From contig CALIWR010000034.1 in NCBI GenBank assembly GCA_938046585.1, forward strand, positions 1 to 60,476: a stretch of 60,476 nt of DNA, given 5' to 3'. Position numbers and translations under genes: made by a program. Shown here piece after piece: positions 17,402 to 24,612 of the stretch (the stretch's first letter is position 1; each line of letters begins with the position of its first letter). The notes beneath the pieces were generated by a model that was not told where the DNA came from, did no database searches, and saw nothing but the letters and a program-made list of their open reading frames with translations. Source of the DNA: an uncultured Propionibacteriaceae bacterium (GTDB taxonomy: Bacteria; Actinomycetota; Actinomycetes; Propionibacteriales; Propionibacteriaceae).

Positions 17402-18687
17402 TCCAACAACCAGACTCGGATCCGTTCGCCGGCGAACTGGGTTTGGCGCTCCAGCAGAGCCACGGCATTGGCGTCGGCCAGGTAACTCAGCAGGTGCGCG
17501 GTGTGCCCGTCGATCCGGGTAGCCTCCAAGCCGTTCGCCGTACGCGTTACCTGGACCAGCGCCAGCTGGTCGAAGCCGGGCTCGGAGGCGATCGCCGTCA
17601 TGGTCACCGCCTCCGCCTCGGGACGCAAGTACGGTTCGGCACCCATCAGCTTGCGGATCACTGGACGGGCGAAAGCCTCGAATGACACGTACGCTGCGAC
17701 CGGGTCTGCCGGCAGCATCAAGATCGGAACCTCATCATCGCCGATCAGGCCGACCCCCTGCAGCTGGCCGGATCGCATCGCGACGCTGGCGATATCGCAG
17801 GGGCCCAGCTCGGGGACCACCTGCCTCAACGCGTCGCCCTCGCGGATGCCCCCGATGGTGACGATCAGATCGGCGCGGATCAGCTGGTCGGTGATCACGT
17901 CCCTCACCTGGTCTGGCTCCTCACCGAGGTGTCCGACCCGCCACACCTGGGCACCGGCGGCTTTCGCGGCAGCCGCCACCAGGTACGAGGTGGCGTCATA
18001 GCACTGCCCTGATCCGAGTTGCCCCCCCGGCTCGACTAGTTCGTCGCCGACCGAGATCACGACCACCCGGGGCCGGGGCCGAACCAGGACCTTGTCGATC
18101 CCGACGGCAGCCAGCAGCCCGACCCGACGCACGTCGAGGGTCTCGCCCTCATCGATCAGCAACTCACCCTCGGTGGTATCGCTGCCCCGGTGACGGACGT
18201 GCCGGCCGGCGGGCTCGGCGGCGTACACCTGGACCTGTTCCCCACCGCGGTCGGTCTTCTCTGCGATCACCACCGTGTCTGCTCCCGGCGGCAGCGGTGC
18301 CCCGGCGCAGACCCATACGGCCGTGCCCGGTTCCAGATCGTCGGGATCGTCGCCGAGGATCAGCGTCCCGGCTACCGGCAGCCGGACCGGGGTCTGTGGG
18401 CCGGCAGTGCTGATGTCCACGGCGCGTAGCGCGTACCCGTCTCGATCCGCGCCATCGCAGCCGGGCAGGTCGACCTCGGCGTCGATCGCCTCCACCACCT
18501 GCAGGCCGACCGCGTCCAACAAGTTGACTCCGAACGGCAACAACGGCTGGGCCAGCTGAAGCAGGAAGTCCTGGTGGGCCCTGAGGCTGCGCAGGCCGGC
18601 GGGGCCCGGGGTTGGCGGATCGACGGGAAATTGACGCGGCTGTGGTTCGGGAAGAGGATCGGGGGGTTTGCGGCGAAACAGCGGCAT
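17398..18687 (-). CDS. glp: Gephyrin-like MoeA-family protein Glp
   Basis: A 429-residue MoeA-fold protein with a Pro/Arg-rich N-terminal tail of about 30 residues. Several motifs of true molybdotransferases are altered: the usual MDGYA reads RDGYA; the TSGG-S-G-D loop reads TIGGIREGDALR, lacking its Ser; and LPGNPV reads LPADPV. The SVGDELV segment is intact. Together with the downstream rimJ and glpR this fits corynebacterial Glp, a moonlighting MoeA homologue that binds FtsZ and links the divisome to the membrane via GlpR. No other molybdenum-cofactor gene is nearby. A residual MoeA activity cannot be excluded. Confidence 0.8.
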   Translation of the reverse strand: MPLFRRKPPDPLPEPQPRQFPVDPPTPGPAGLRSLRAHQDFLLQLAQPLLPFGVNLLDAVGLQVVEAIDAEVDLPGCDGADRDGYALRAVDISTAGPQTPVRLPVAGTLILGDDPDDLEPGTAVWVCAGAPLPPGADTVVIAEKTDRGGEQVQVYAAEPAGRHVRHRGSDTTEGELLIDEGETLDVRRVGLLAAVGIDKVLVRPRPRVVVISVGDELVEPGGQLGSGQCYDATSYLVAAAAKAAGAQVWRVGHLGEEPDQVRDVITDQLIRADLIVTIGGIREGDALRQVVPELGPCDIASVAMRSGQLQGVGLIGDDEVPILMLPADPVAAYVSFEAFARPVIRKLMGAEPYLRPEAEAVTMTAIASEPGFDQLALVQVTRTANGLEATRIDGHTAHLLSYLADANAVALLERQTQFAGERIRVWLLE

Positions 18688-18693
18688 GGTCCA

Positions 18694-18699
18694 TACGAT
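18694..18699 (+). promoter_or_regulatory. -10 element of 5-FCL gene (TACGAT)
   Basis: TACGAT lies within the 18-bp gap between the divergent starts of glp (18687) and 5-FCL (18706), exactly 6 nt before the ATG. The gap leaves no room for a 5' UTR, so the 5-FCL message must be leaderless or start upstream within glp. Confidence 0.65.
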
Positions 18700-18705
18700 A
18701 GGTCA

Positions 18706-19326
18706 ATGGCACCCTTGCACCCGGCAGCCGGATCAAGCGCCAAGGCATCGCTGCGGGCCGCCATCACGGCGCGGCGCCAGGCCCGCCCGGCCGCTGAGCA
18801 GGCCGCCGCCGACCGGGCCCGTACCGACTTGCTGCTAGCCGGCCTAAGCCCGCGCCCGCCACGGGTGGTGGCTGCTTACCTTTCCCGCGACGGCGAACCC
18901 GGCACCGCTGCCATCGTGGAAGCTTTGGCCGAGGCCGGCGCGACCGTACTGCTGCCAGCCCTCAGCGCTGGCGGTCCCCGGCAACCCGACTGGGCCGAGT
19001 ACGCCGGGCGGGAGCAGCTGCGGCTGGGACCGTTGGGGATCTGGGAGCCGTCGGGCCGGCCACTGGGGGCAGCGGTGCTGGCTCGAGCCGAGCTGGTGAT
19101 CTTGCCGGGTCTGGCCGGGACCCGGGCCGGGCAACGGTTGGGGATGGGGGGCGGCTGGTATGACCGGGCCCTGCTGCAGGCGGCTACGCAGGTGCCGCGT
19201 TGGCTGCTGCTGAATGACGATGAGGTGCTGGACCAGCTACCGGTCGAGGACTGGGACCAGCCGGTAACCATGATCGTGACCCCGAGCCTGCGGATCGACT
19301 GCCGGCCCACGCCCCCGCCCGGATGA
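18706..19326 (+). CDS. 5-formyltetrahydrofolate cyclo-ligase
   Basis: A 206-residue enzyme that converts 5-formyl-THF to 5,10-methenyl-THF with ATP, recycling this folate store. The N-terminal KASLRAAITARRQARP is the ATP-binding Lys/Arg region, and RLGMGGGWYDRALL is the signature ATP/folate loop. Both are conserved in the YgfA/MTHFS family. ATG 18706 follows TACGAT by 6 nt. In mycobacteria galU separates this gene from glp; here galU is absent and the two are back to back. Confidence 0.93.
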   Translation: MAPLHPAAGSSAKASLRAAITARRQARPAAEQAAADRARTDLLLAGLSPRPPRVVAAYLSRDGEPGTAAIVEALAEAGATVLLPALSAGGPRQPDWAEYAGREQLRLGPLGIWEPSGRPLGAAVLARAELVILPGLAGTRAGQRLGMGGGWYDRALLQAATQVPRWLLLNDDEVLDQLPVEDWDQPVTMIVTPSLRIDCRPTPPPG

Positions 19327-19400
19327 GATGAGCGGGGACGCTGCGGGCTTGTCGATCGGGGTACAGTTTCCGGCGCGTACGCGTCGAAAGGACCTTGCCT

Positions 19401-19730
19401 ATGCCCACCTACCAGTACCGGTGCACCCAGTGTGGGACCGAACTGGAGGCTGTCCAGAAGTTCTCAGACCCGGTGCTGACTGACTGCCCGAGCTGCGACG
19501 GGACCCTGCGCAAGGTCTATTCGGCAGTTGGCGTGGTGTTCAAGGGATCCGGCTTCTACGCCACCGACAGCCGTACCAAGGGGCGCAGCCAGGCTGCGAC
19601 GACTGGCGACTCCTCCTCGACCTCTTCGACGAGCGCCTCCTCGGCGACCAGTTCGAGCGCCTCCGACACGAACACCACATCGACCAGTTCGGGATCGTCG
19701 GCCACGGCTTCGGCCCCAGCCAGCGCCTGA
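19401..19730 (+). CDS. FmdB-type zinc ribbon protein
   Basis: A 109-residue protein. The first 50 residues form an FmdB/CxxC_CxxC zinc ribbon: PTYQYRCTQCG (Cys8, Cys11) and DCPSCDG provide the four cysteines, followed by VYSAVGVVFKGSGFY, the usual end of the domain. The remainder is an unusual Ser/Thr-rich tail. The domain is seen next to folate and one-carbon genes in many actinobacteria (Rv0991c position), and its role is not settled. ATG 19401 follows AAAGGA by 8 nt; the TTG two codons earlier is unlikely. TACAGT at 19362-19367 is a reasonable -10. Confidence 0.9.
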   Translation: MPTYQYRCTQCGTELEAVQKFSDPVLTDCPSCDGTLRKVYSAVGVVFKGSGFYATDSRTKGRSQAATTGDSSSTSSTSASSATSSSASDTNTTSTSSGSSATASAPASA

Positions 19731-19795
19731 TCGTCAGCGCGGCTGTGGACAAGCCGGCTGGAGCGGCGAAGGGTGTGGATAACTGACCGATCCAG

Positions 19796-20413
19796 GTGAC
19801 GATGCCCATGGTCAAGGCCATGAGAATCGTCCACGACCTTGTCCGAACCTTGCGCTGGCACCGCCGACTGCTGGCCGCATTGATCGCCGGGGTGGCCACC
19901 CTGGTCGCCCTGACCGCGGTGTCCCGGCCTGCGGCCGGTCTGGAGACGACCGCTGTCGTGGTCGCCCAACGCCTCATCCCAGCTGGTTCGACCATCACCG
20001 CTGATGATCTAAGACTCGTGGATCTTCCGGTGATGGCTATTCCGGAGTCGGCGCTGCGCGACCCCGCGGCGGCAGTCGGTCGACTGGTCGGCACCGGGAT
20101 CCCCCGCGGACAGGTCCTAACTGAGCAGAATCTGGTGATCTCGAATCCTTCGGCCGGTCGGCTTGTGGTGGGGGTACGGATAAGCGATCCCGACCTGGCC
20201 CGATTGGCACCGCCCGGTACCCGGGTCACGCTCTTCGCGGCCGGTTCCCCCGAACCGGTGGTCTCTCAGGTGTTAGTACGTGCTAGCCCCGGCCCCAGCG
20301 ACCCTGGCCCCGGCTCCCGCAGTGGCCTGCTCCTGGTGGAGACCGATATCGCCCAGGCGGCGGCGATCGCCACGGCGTCGTCACAGACCACCCTGACGGT
20401 GGCCATCGGATGA
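19796..20413 (+). CDS. SAF domain protein, CpaB/RcpC-like
   Basis: A 205-residue protein with one N-terminal membrane helix (LLAALIAGVATLVALTAV) and a periplasm-facing SAF domain: VVVAQRLIPAGSTITADDL and GTGIPRGQVLTEQNLV are typical of CpaB/RcpC, the Flp pilus assembly protein that forms part of the outer channel or tip region. A tad cluster exists at the far right of the window, about 38 kb away, but this gene stands alone between fmdB and mscL as in other actinobacteria, so pilus involvement is uncertain. GTG 19796 is used; ATGs at 19802 and 19808 are alternatives, and no clear ribosome site decides. Confidence 0.8.
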   Translation: MTMPMVKAMRIVHDLVRTLRWHRRLLAALIAGVATLVALTAVSRPAAGLETTAVVVAQRLIPAGSTITADDLRLVDLPVMAIPESALRDPAAAVGRLVGTGIPRGQVLTEQNLVISNPSAGRLVVGVRISDPDLARLAPPGTRVTLFAAGSPEPVVSQVLVRASPGPSDPGPGSRSGLLLVETDIAQAAAIATASSQTTLTVAIG

Positions 20414-20463
20414 CTCTTGCCTGAGAGATTCCTGAGGAGAGACTGAGATTTTCCCATCTGGTA

Positions 20464-20525
20464 TTGGCTCTTCTCCCAGTCTGCCTGTTAAGTTCGTGCC
20501 GCAGCCTCACGCCTGGACGCCAGGC
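20464..20525 (+). promoter_or_regulatory. mscL upstream region: promoter-like hexamers and a hairpin
   Basis: TTGGCT (20464-20469) and TAAGTT (20489-20494) are spaced 19 bp and could serve as -35 and -10. A perfect 6-bp hairpin, GCCTGG-ACG-CCAGGC (20511-20525), follows 9 nt before the AAAGGG ribosome site of mscL. The hairpin could affect translation; no riboswitch class is recognised. Confidence 0.4.
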
Positions 20526-20548
20526 ACTGCGACGAAAGGGATCAACCA

Positions 20549-20911
20549 GTGAAGGGCTTCAAAGACTTCCTGTTCCGCGGCAACCTCATTGAACTCGCGG
20601 TGGCCTTCATCATCGGTGGCGCCTTCGCGGAGGTCGTCAAGGGGTTCACCAAGATCATCGTCGAACTGCTCGCCAAGGTGGGCGGGGCGCCCAACTTCGA
20701 TGCCTGGCAGCCACTCGGCCTGACCTCGATCGGCCCCTTCCTCACCGCCTTGGTGGCCTTCGTCATGATGGCCTTCATCGTCTACTTCTGCCTGGTCCGC
20801 CCGTACGAGATCGTGCGTGATCGGATGGCAAAGAAGGAAGAGGCGACCCCGGACGCTCCGACCTCCGAGGAGCTGCTGACCGAGATCCGTGACCTGTTGG
20901 CACGTCGCTGA
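20549..20911 (+). CDS. mscL: Large-conductance mechanosensitive channel
   Basis: A 120-residue MscL subunit. The amphipathic start KGFKDFLFRGNLIELAVAFI leads into TM1 with the pore-lining AFIIGGAFAEVVKG, followed by a periplasmic loop, TM2 (TALVAFVMMAFIVYFCLVRP) and a charged cytoplasmic helix (SEELLTEIRDLLA). MscL forms a homopentamer that opens under severe membrane tension and releases osmolytes on hypo-osmotic shock. GTG 20549 has AAAGGG 8 nt upstream. A strong terminator follows. Confidence 0.96.
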   Translation: MKGFKDFLFRGNLIELAVAFIIGGAFAEVVKGFTKIIVELLAKVGGAPNFDAWQPLGLTSIGPFLTALVAFVMMAFIVYFCLVRPYEIVRDRMAKKEEATPDAPTSEELLTEIRDLLARR

Positions 20912-20926
20912 CACTCACCCCCCGAT

Positions 20927-20959
20927 CTAAGAGCCCCCGCCCATGGCGGGGGCTCTTAG
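20927..20959. terminator. Strong bidirectional-type hairpin after mscL
   Basis: A perfect 15-bp stem (CTAAGAGCCCCCGCC paired with GGCGGGGGCTCTTAG) closes on a CAT loop, 15 nt after the mscL stop. There is no T-run, as is usual in high-GC actinobacteria. It also lies just beyond the stop of the leftward gene at 20981, so it can end transcription from both sides. Confidence 0.9.
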
Positions 20960-20980
20960 GGTTGTAGGGGGATGACCTCG

Positions 20981-21316
20981 TTACCAGTGGGGAGGCACGT
21001 CGGCGAGGAGTCGGAATTCGTCAGCGGTCAATTGACGCCGGCCAGGCCGCAGGTTCGGGACCTCCAGCCGGCGTACGGCATCAGCTACGACTGCCGACCA
21101 CCGGGCGGGGCCGACTTGGCGGCACCACTGCAGGTCCGGCGGCTCCGGCCAGGCCTGACCGGCGGCGGCCCGTTCGCTGGCCCGAGCCCGGATCCGATCG
21201 GTATCCCAGCCAACATCAGCCAACAGGCCCAGGACTCGGGCTGCGTCGGGACCAGTCGGTGGCAGGTCCATCGACTCTCCGGTCAGGGACCGCGCCAATG
21301 CTCCCGCCCACTCCAT
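20981..21316 (-). CDS. Hypothetical protein
   Basis: A 111-residue soluble protein, Arg/Ala-rich and mainly helical, with the segments LGLLADVGWDTDRIRARA and GRRQLTADEFRLLADVPPHW. I recognise no family. ATG 21316 has TAGCAT 7 nt upstream (21324-21329). The frame stays open into the neighbouring tRNA, where VRILPGPP is a tRNA-derived artefact, so the longer version is wrong. It lies downstream of tRNA-Arg on the same strand and ends at the shared terminator. Confidence 0.65.
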   Translation of the reverse strand: MEWAGALARSLTGESMDLPPTGPDAARVLGLLADVGWDTDRIRARASERAAAGQAWPEPPDLQWCRQVGPARWSAVVADAVRRLEVPNLRPGRRQLTADEFRLLADVPPHW

Positions 21317-21337
21317 GACGGCGATGCTACTGCGCGG

Positions 21338-21410
21338 CGGCCCTGGGAGGATTCGAACCTCCGACACAAGGTTTAGGAAACCTCTGCTCTATCCCCTGAG
21401 CTACAAGGCC
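21338..21410 (-). tRNA. tRNA-Arg (CCU)
   Basis: A 73-nt cloverleaf can be folded by eye on the minus strand. The acceptor is GGCCTTG/CAGGGCC with G discriminator. The D arm is GCTC...GAGC, and the anticodon stem GAGGT/ACCTT encloses loop TTCCTAA, giving anticodon CCT. The T arm is GGAGG-TTCGAAT-CCTCC. CCA is not encoded. It decodes AGG, a rare arginine codon in high-GC genomes. Confidence 0.95.
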
Positions 21411-21794
21411 TCGGCCCTGGCCCGGGCCGCGGATCGGAACCACGTCCCATTGTGACAGTCCCCTCTCACAACTGCCTCTATAGCCCCCCTAATACGGCTC
21501 TGGCAAGGTAAGATGTGAGTCCTCTCACGATTGCTTGAAGGGCCTTGGGGTCGTGCTCTACAGTTACTTCTCGAGAGCGGCGCCGACTGTTAGATGTCTC
21601 CTGGGGGTGGGTAGACGGCTTCGCAGCCCTACACTCGGCGCCGCTCCTTGCTATCCCATGACTCATCCTGGCTGGTTCACGCAGGGTTGTGGTCTGTTTG
21701 GATCATCATCCCCCGCATTGATCATCGCTGACCCAAGTGGGGCCTGCGGGAATGCGCAAGGCCGGCACATCGTTCAGGACGTGGGAGATACACC
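21411..21794. other. 384-bp gene-free region with two operator-like inverted repeats
   Basis: No convincing gene is present. Two related inverted repeats stand out: TTGTGA-N10-TCACAA (21450-21471) and GTGAG-TCCT-CTCAC (21515-21528). TAAGAT at 21509-21514, directly before the second repeat, is a good -10 candidate for rightward transcription towards the thioredoxin gene. Base composition is less GC-rich than in the neighbouring genes, as expected for a promoter region. Confidence 0.45.
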
Positions 21795-22172
21795 ATGTCG
21801 ATGACCGAGCTCACCAGCGAGAACTTCACCAGCACCGTCCAGTCAGCGGACACGATCCTGATCGACTTTTGGGCGTCGTGGTGCGGGCCCTGCCTACGCT
21901 TTGGCCCCGTCTTCGAGGCCGCTGCGCAGGCACACCCGGATCTGACCTTCGCCAAGGTCGACACCGAGGCCCATCCCGACATCATGGACGCGCTTCAGAT
22001 CAGCGCGATCCCGACCCTGATGGTCGCCAAGCAGGGGACCCTGATCTTGCGCCACACCGGGGCCCTGTCGCGGGCTGAGCTGGAGTCGGTAATCGCCGAT
22101 GTCCGGGCCTTTGACCCTGACCAGGTCGAGGGCCAGCCCACCACCGTGTCAGGGGCCGACGCCGAGTCATAG
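21795..22172 (+). CDS. Thioredoxin family protein
   Basis: A 125-residue thioredoxin. The active site FWASWCGPC is complete, and the cis-proline motif AIPTLMV follows at the proper distance. A short Glu/Asp/Thr tail extends past the domain. It should reduce disulfides in the cytoplasm with thioredoxin reductase, although the reductase gene is not here and this may be a secondary thioredoxin. ATG 21795 has GGGAGA 7 nt upstream; ATG 21801 is an alternative. It converges on the methyltransferase. Confidence 0.93.
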   Translation: MSMTELTSENFTSTVQSADTILIDFWASWCGPCLRFGPVFEAAAQAHPDLTFAKVDTEAHPDIMDALQISAIPTLMVAKQGTLILRHTGALSRAELESVIADVRAFDPDQVEGQPTTVSGADAES

Positions 22173-22203
22173 GCCCCGAGTACGCCGGCGAGCCGTCCCT
22201 CGC

Positions 22204-22980
22204 TCACTTCAGGGCCACGACGCGACGCATCGGCACCGCCAGTTCGACCTGGCCGTGCTGCAGCACCTCACCGGCCAGGAAACTGATCGCATCGGCGGTA
22301 CGACGCCAGGAAGTCGCCGGCAAGTAGAGCGCCGAGACCATCAGATCGGCATCGGCTCGGGAGCGGATCGTCACCCGGTACCGCTCCCGGCCGTCCTCAA
22401 TCTTGCGTAGCCCGTGCCGGCGCAGCGTGGCCGCGAAATCGGTCAACTCCAATGGGCCCGGGAACCGTGGTAAGGACCGGAGCCGCTGCGCTAATTGCAG
22501 CCCGATCCGCAGATCACCCGGCAGCAGTGGTCGCAGCGTGGGGGCCATGAACGCCAGCATCCCACCCGGCTTGAGGACCCGGGCCGACTCCATGAGCAAC
22601 TGCTCGGTGGGCTGTACCACCACCATCCCCATGCTCGAGGTGACCGCGTCCACCGTCTCGTCGGCGATCGGCAGCCGCAGCGCGTCGCCGCGGACCCAGG
22701 GCCCAGGGCCGCGGGACTGGGCCAGCGCCAATTCAGCGGCCGAGATATCGACCCCGATCACGGTCCGACCCGGTCTGTGCAGTTCGCGGGACATCGCGCC
22801 GGAACCGCAGGCAATGTCGAGCACCATCTCAGCCCGTGCGGAGACCGCCCGCGCCAGCCAACGGTACGGGGTGTGGTACCCATTGCTGGCCCGGCTAAGC
22901 ACGTCCTCGGCCATGCCCGCCCGCTCGGCATGAAAGACGTTCAGGTAGCTATCCCAGTCAATCCCGAAACGTCGTGGCAT
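22204..22980 (-). CDS. Class I SAM-dependent methyltransferase
   Basis: A 258-residue Methyltransf_11-type protein. Motif I LDIACGSGAMSREL binds SAM, followed by the acidic VIGVDIS, the post-motif RGDALRLPIADETVDAV and VLKPGGMLAFMAP. The substrate is not predictable; the fold resembles UbiE-like or small-molecule methylases. The start is well set: AAAGGAGG lies 7 nt before ATG 22980. The gene is separate from the leftward DtxR gene upstream. Confidence 0.85.
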   Translation of the reverse strand: MPRRFGIDWDSYLNVFHAERAGMAEDVLSRASNGYHTPYRWLARAVSARAEMVLDIACGSGAMSRELHRPGRTVIGVDISAAELALAQSRGPGPWVRGDALRLPIADETVDAVTSSMGMVVVQPTEQLLMESARVLKPGGMLAFMAPTLRPLLPGDLRIGLQLAQRLRSLPRFPGPLELTDFAATLRRHGLRKIEDGRERYRVTIRSRADADLMVSALYLPATSWRRTADAISFLAGEVLQHGQVELAVPMRRVVALK

Positions 22981-23143
22981 GGCTATGCCTCCTTTCGTGC
23001 CTGGCCCAGCCGTCCGGCCCGGTGAGACGCCGGCCGCTCATCATCTGGGCCCTGTCCGACCCTGACTGGCGCGTCGTGCCGTTGCCCGGCCGGCAGTCTC
23101 TCGGCTGTTCCCGGACCGCGGCAGACTTCGCCGGCGGATCGGG

Positions 23144-23830
23144 TCACGCCGGGTCCAGGCTCACGAAGAGGTGCTCGGCTGCGGCATCGGGGATCACGAT
23201 CTCGGCTGTCGGGCCCACGATCCGAACCCCTCGCGTCACCGTCTGGACCTCGACCGACACATCGGGGCTCACCCCAGCCGCGAGCAGATCCGCCAAGCAA
23301 TCGCTTTGCTGCAGTTGCTCCCCGATCCGGCGTACGGTCACCCGGACGGTGTCCCGGTCGACGATCTCGCTGAGGGGCAGATTCCCCTCCCGGAAGCTGC
23401 TGATCGCGCCTGCCCCGGCATCATCGGCAGCCGGGATCGGGTTACCGAAAGGCGACCGGGCCGGGTCAGACAGCAGGACCGCCAACCGCTCCTCCACGGC
23501 CTGACTGACCACATGCTCCCACCGGCAAGCCTCCTTGTGCACCAGTTCCAGCTCCAGGCCGATCACGTCCACCAGGAGCCGTTCCACCAGCCGGTGCCGA
23601 CGCATCACGTCGACCGCGGTCGCATGCCCGGTCTGCGTGAGCTGGATCAGCCGGTCCTCATCCAAGGTCAACAGACCGTCGCGCTCCATCCGGGCCACGG
23701 TCTGGGAAACCGTCGGGCCACTATGCCGCAGTCGCTCCACGATCCGGGCGCGACGGGGCTCGATACCCTCCTCCAGGAGCTCATAGATGGTCCGAAGATA
23801 CATCTCCGTGGTATCGATCAGCTCGCTCAT
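23144..23830 (-). CDS. DtxR/IdeR family metal-dependent regulator
   Basis: A 228-residue three-domain regulator. The N-terminal winged helix (ERLRHSGPTVSQTVARMERDG) binds DNA. The dimerisation domain carries the metal ligands in RRHRLVERLLVDVIGLE and HKEACRWEHVVS (Cys, Glu, His). A C-terminal SH3-like domain ends the protein. Fe2+ or Mn2+ activates repression of metal uptake genes. The complete ligand set and SH3 domain fit an IdeR-like iron regulator, but the manganese type (MntR/SirR) cannot be ruled out. GGAGGTGG precedes ATG 23830. Confidence 0.92.
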   Translation of the reverse strand: MSELIDTTEMYLRTIYELLEEGIEPRRARIVERLRHSGPTVSQTVARMERDGLLTLDEDRLIQLTQTGHATAVDVMRRHRLVERLLVDVIGLELELVHKEACRWEHVVSQAVEERLAVLLSDPARSPFGNPIPAADDAGAGAISSFREGNLPLSEIVDRDTVRVTVRRIGEQLQQSDCLADLLAAGVSPDVSVEVQTVTRGVRIVGPTAEIVIPDAAAEHLFVSLDPA

Positions 23831-23964
23831 GTTCCACCTCCGGTCTCAGATCAGCCTATCGGGCGAGCGGTTGGCCTGAGCCGATCCTGCGCCGGTTCCG
23901 ATCAGCCTGAACCGCGCGACGAGCCGATCTTGCGCTGCTGGAGATCGCTCGCTTGAGTGGTGAT

Positions 23965-24609
23965 ATGTCCGAGTCCTGGCGAACCATCACCGTCGCAGCC
24001 CCACGGCTAGCCGGTTGGGTGGCCCGATTCGCCGAACGACACGGACCGCCCCAGGCCCGGGTCGTAGCAACCACGGTCACTCTGACCAGCCCCGATCAGG
24101 CTGAGGCTCGGCTGTGGTTGCGGTGGGAGGACACCCTCGACTCAGCCGACCCGGTCTCCAGCCTGGTGGCCGCCGCTCTACGGCCGCGGCGGCTGGGCCT
24201 GTTGCTGGTCCGCCGGGAACGGCACGCGCTCGGGATCTGGGATCAGGGGCTGGTCTGCTCCCGTACCGGACGCCACCATGTTCAGGGCCGGACTAAGGCG
24301 GGAGGTTGGTCGCAGCAGCGGTACGCCCGCCGGCGTGAGCAGCAGGCTCGACAGGCCTTTGCCGACGCGGCCACGGACGCGGCCGTGATACTGGAGCCGG
24401 AGGTCACCGGCCTTGAAGCGGTGCTGCTGGCCGGGGACTCGGCCGGGCTAGACGCCGTACTCGCCGACCGACGCTGTACCGCCCTGGCAGACCTCGTCCG
24501 GTCCCGAGCCACAGCCCGGCTTGAGATCCGCGAACCGAACCGGGATGCGCTGGTCGATCTGGTCACCCGGTACAACGCGGCGCTGGTAGAGCTCAACCAG
24601 TACGCCTAA
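23965..24609 (+). CDS. acVLRF1 family peptidyl-tRNA hydrolase
   Basis: A 214-residue protein of the actinobacterial Vms1-like release factor 1 family. The catalytic loop KAGGWSQQRYARRREQQ (about 111-127) is the eRF1-type loop in which Gln replaces the canonical GGQ context, as in Vms1/ANKZF1. These enzymes release nascent chains from peptidyl-tRNA on rescued large ribosomal subunits. The preceding beta-rich part (LGLLLVRRERHALGIWDQG) is typical. ATG 23965 is favoured over the TTG at 23953. The gene stands alone between DtxR (divergent) and the propeller-like gene (convergent). Confidence 0.85.
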   Translation: MSESWRTITVAAPRLAGWVARFAERHGPPQARVVATTVTLTSPDQAEARLWLRWEDTLDSADPVSSLVAAALRPRRLGLLLVRRERHALGIWDQGLVCSRTGRHHVQGRTKAGGWSQQRYARRREQQARQAFADAATDAAVILEPEVTGLEAVLLAGDSAGLDAVLADRRCTALADLVRSRATARLEIREPNRDALVDLVTRYNAALVELNQYA

Positions 24610-24612
24610 GTC

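Noticed and set aside
17398..18687. Plain MoeA molybdopterin molybdotransferase
   Set aside because: Key motif residues are altered and the neighbours are glpR and rimJ rather than Moco genes; Glp is the better call.
21317..21367. Extended start of the 20981 gene containing VRILPGPP
   Set aside because: These residues come from reading through the tRNA-Arg gene, a common false extension.
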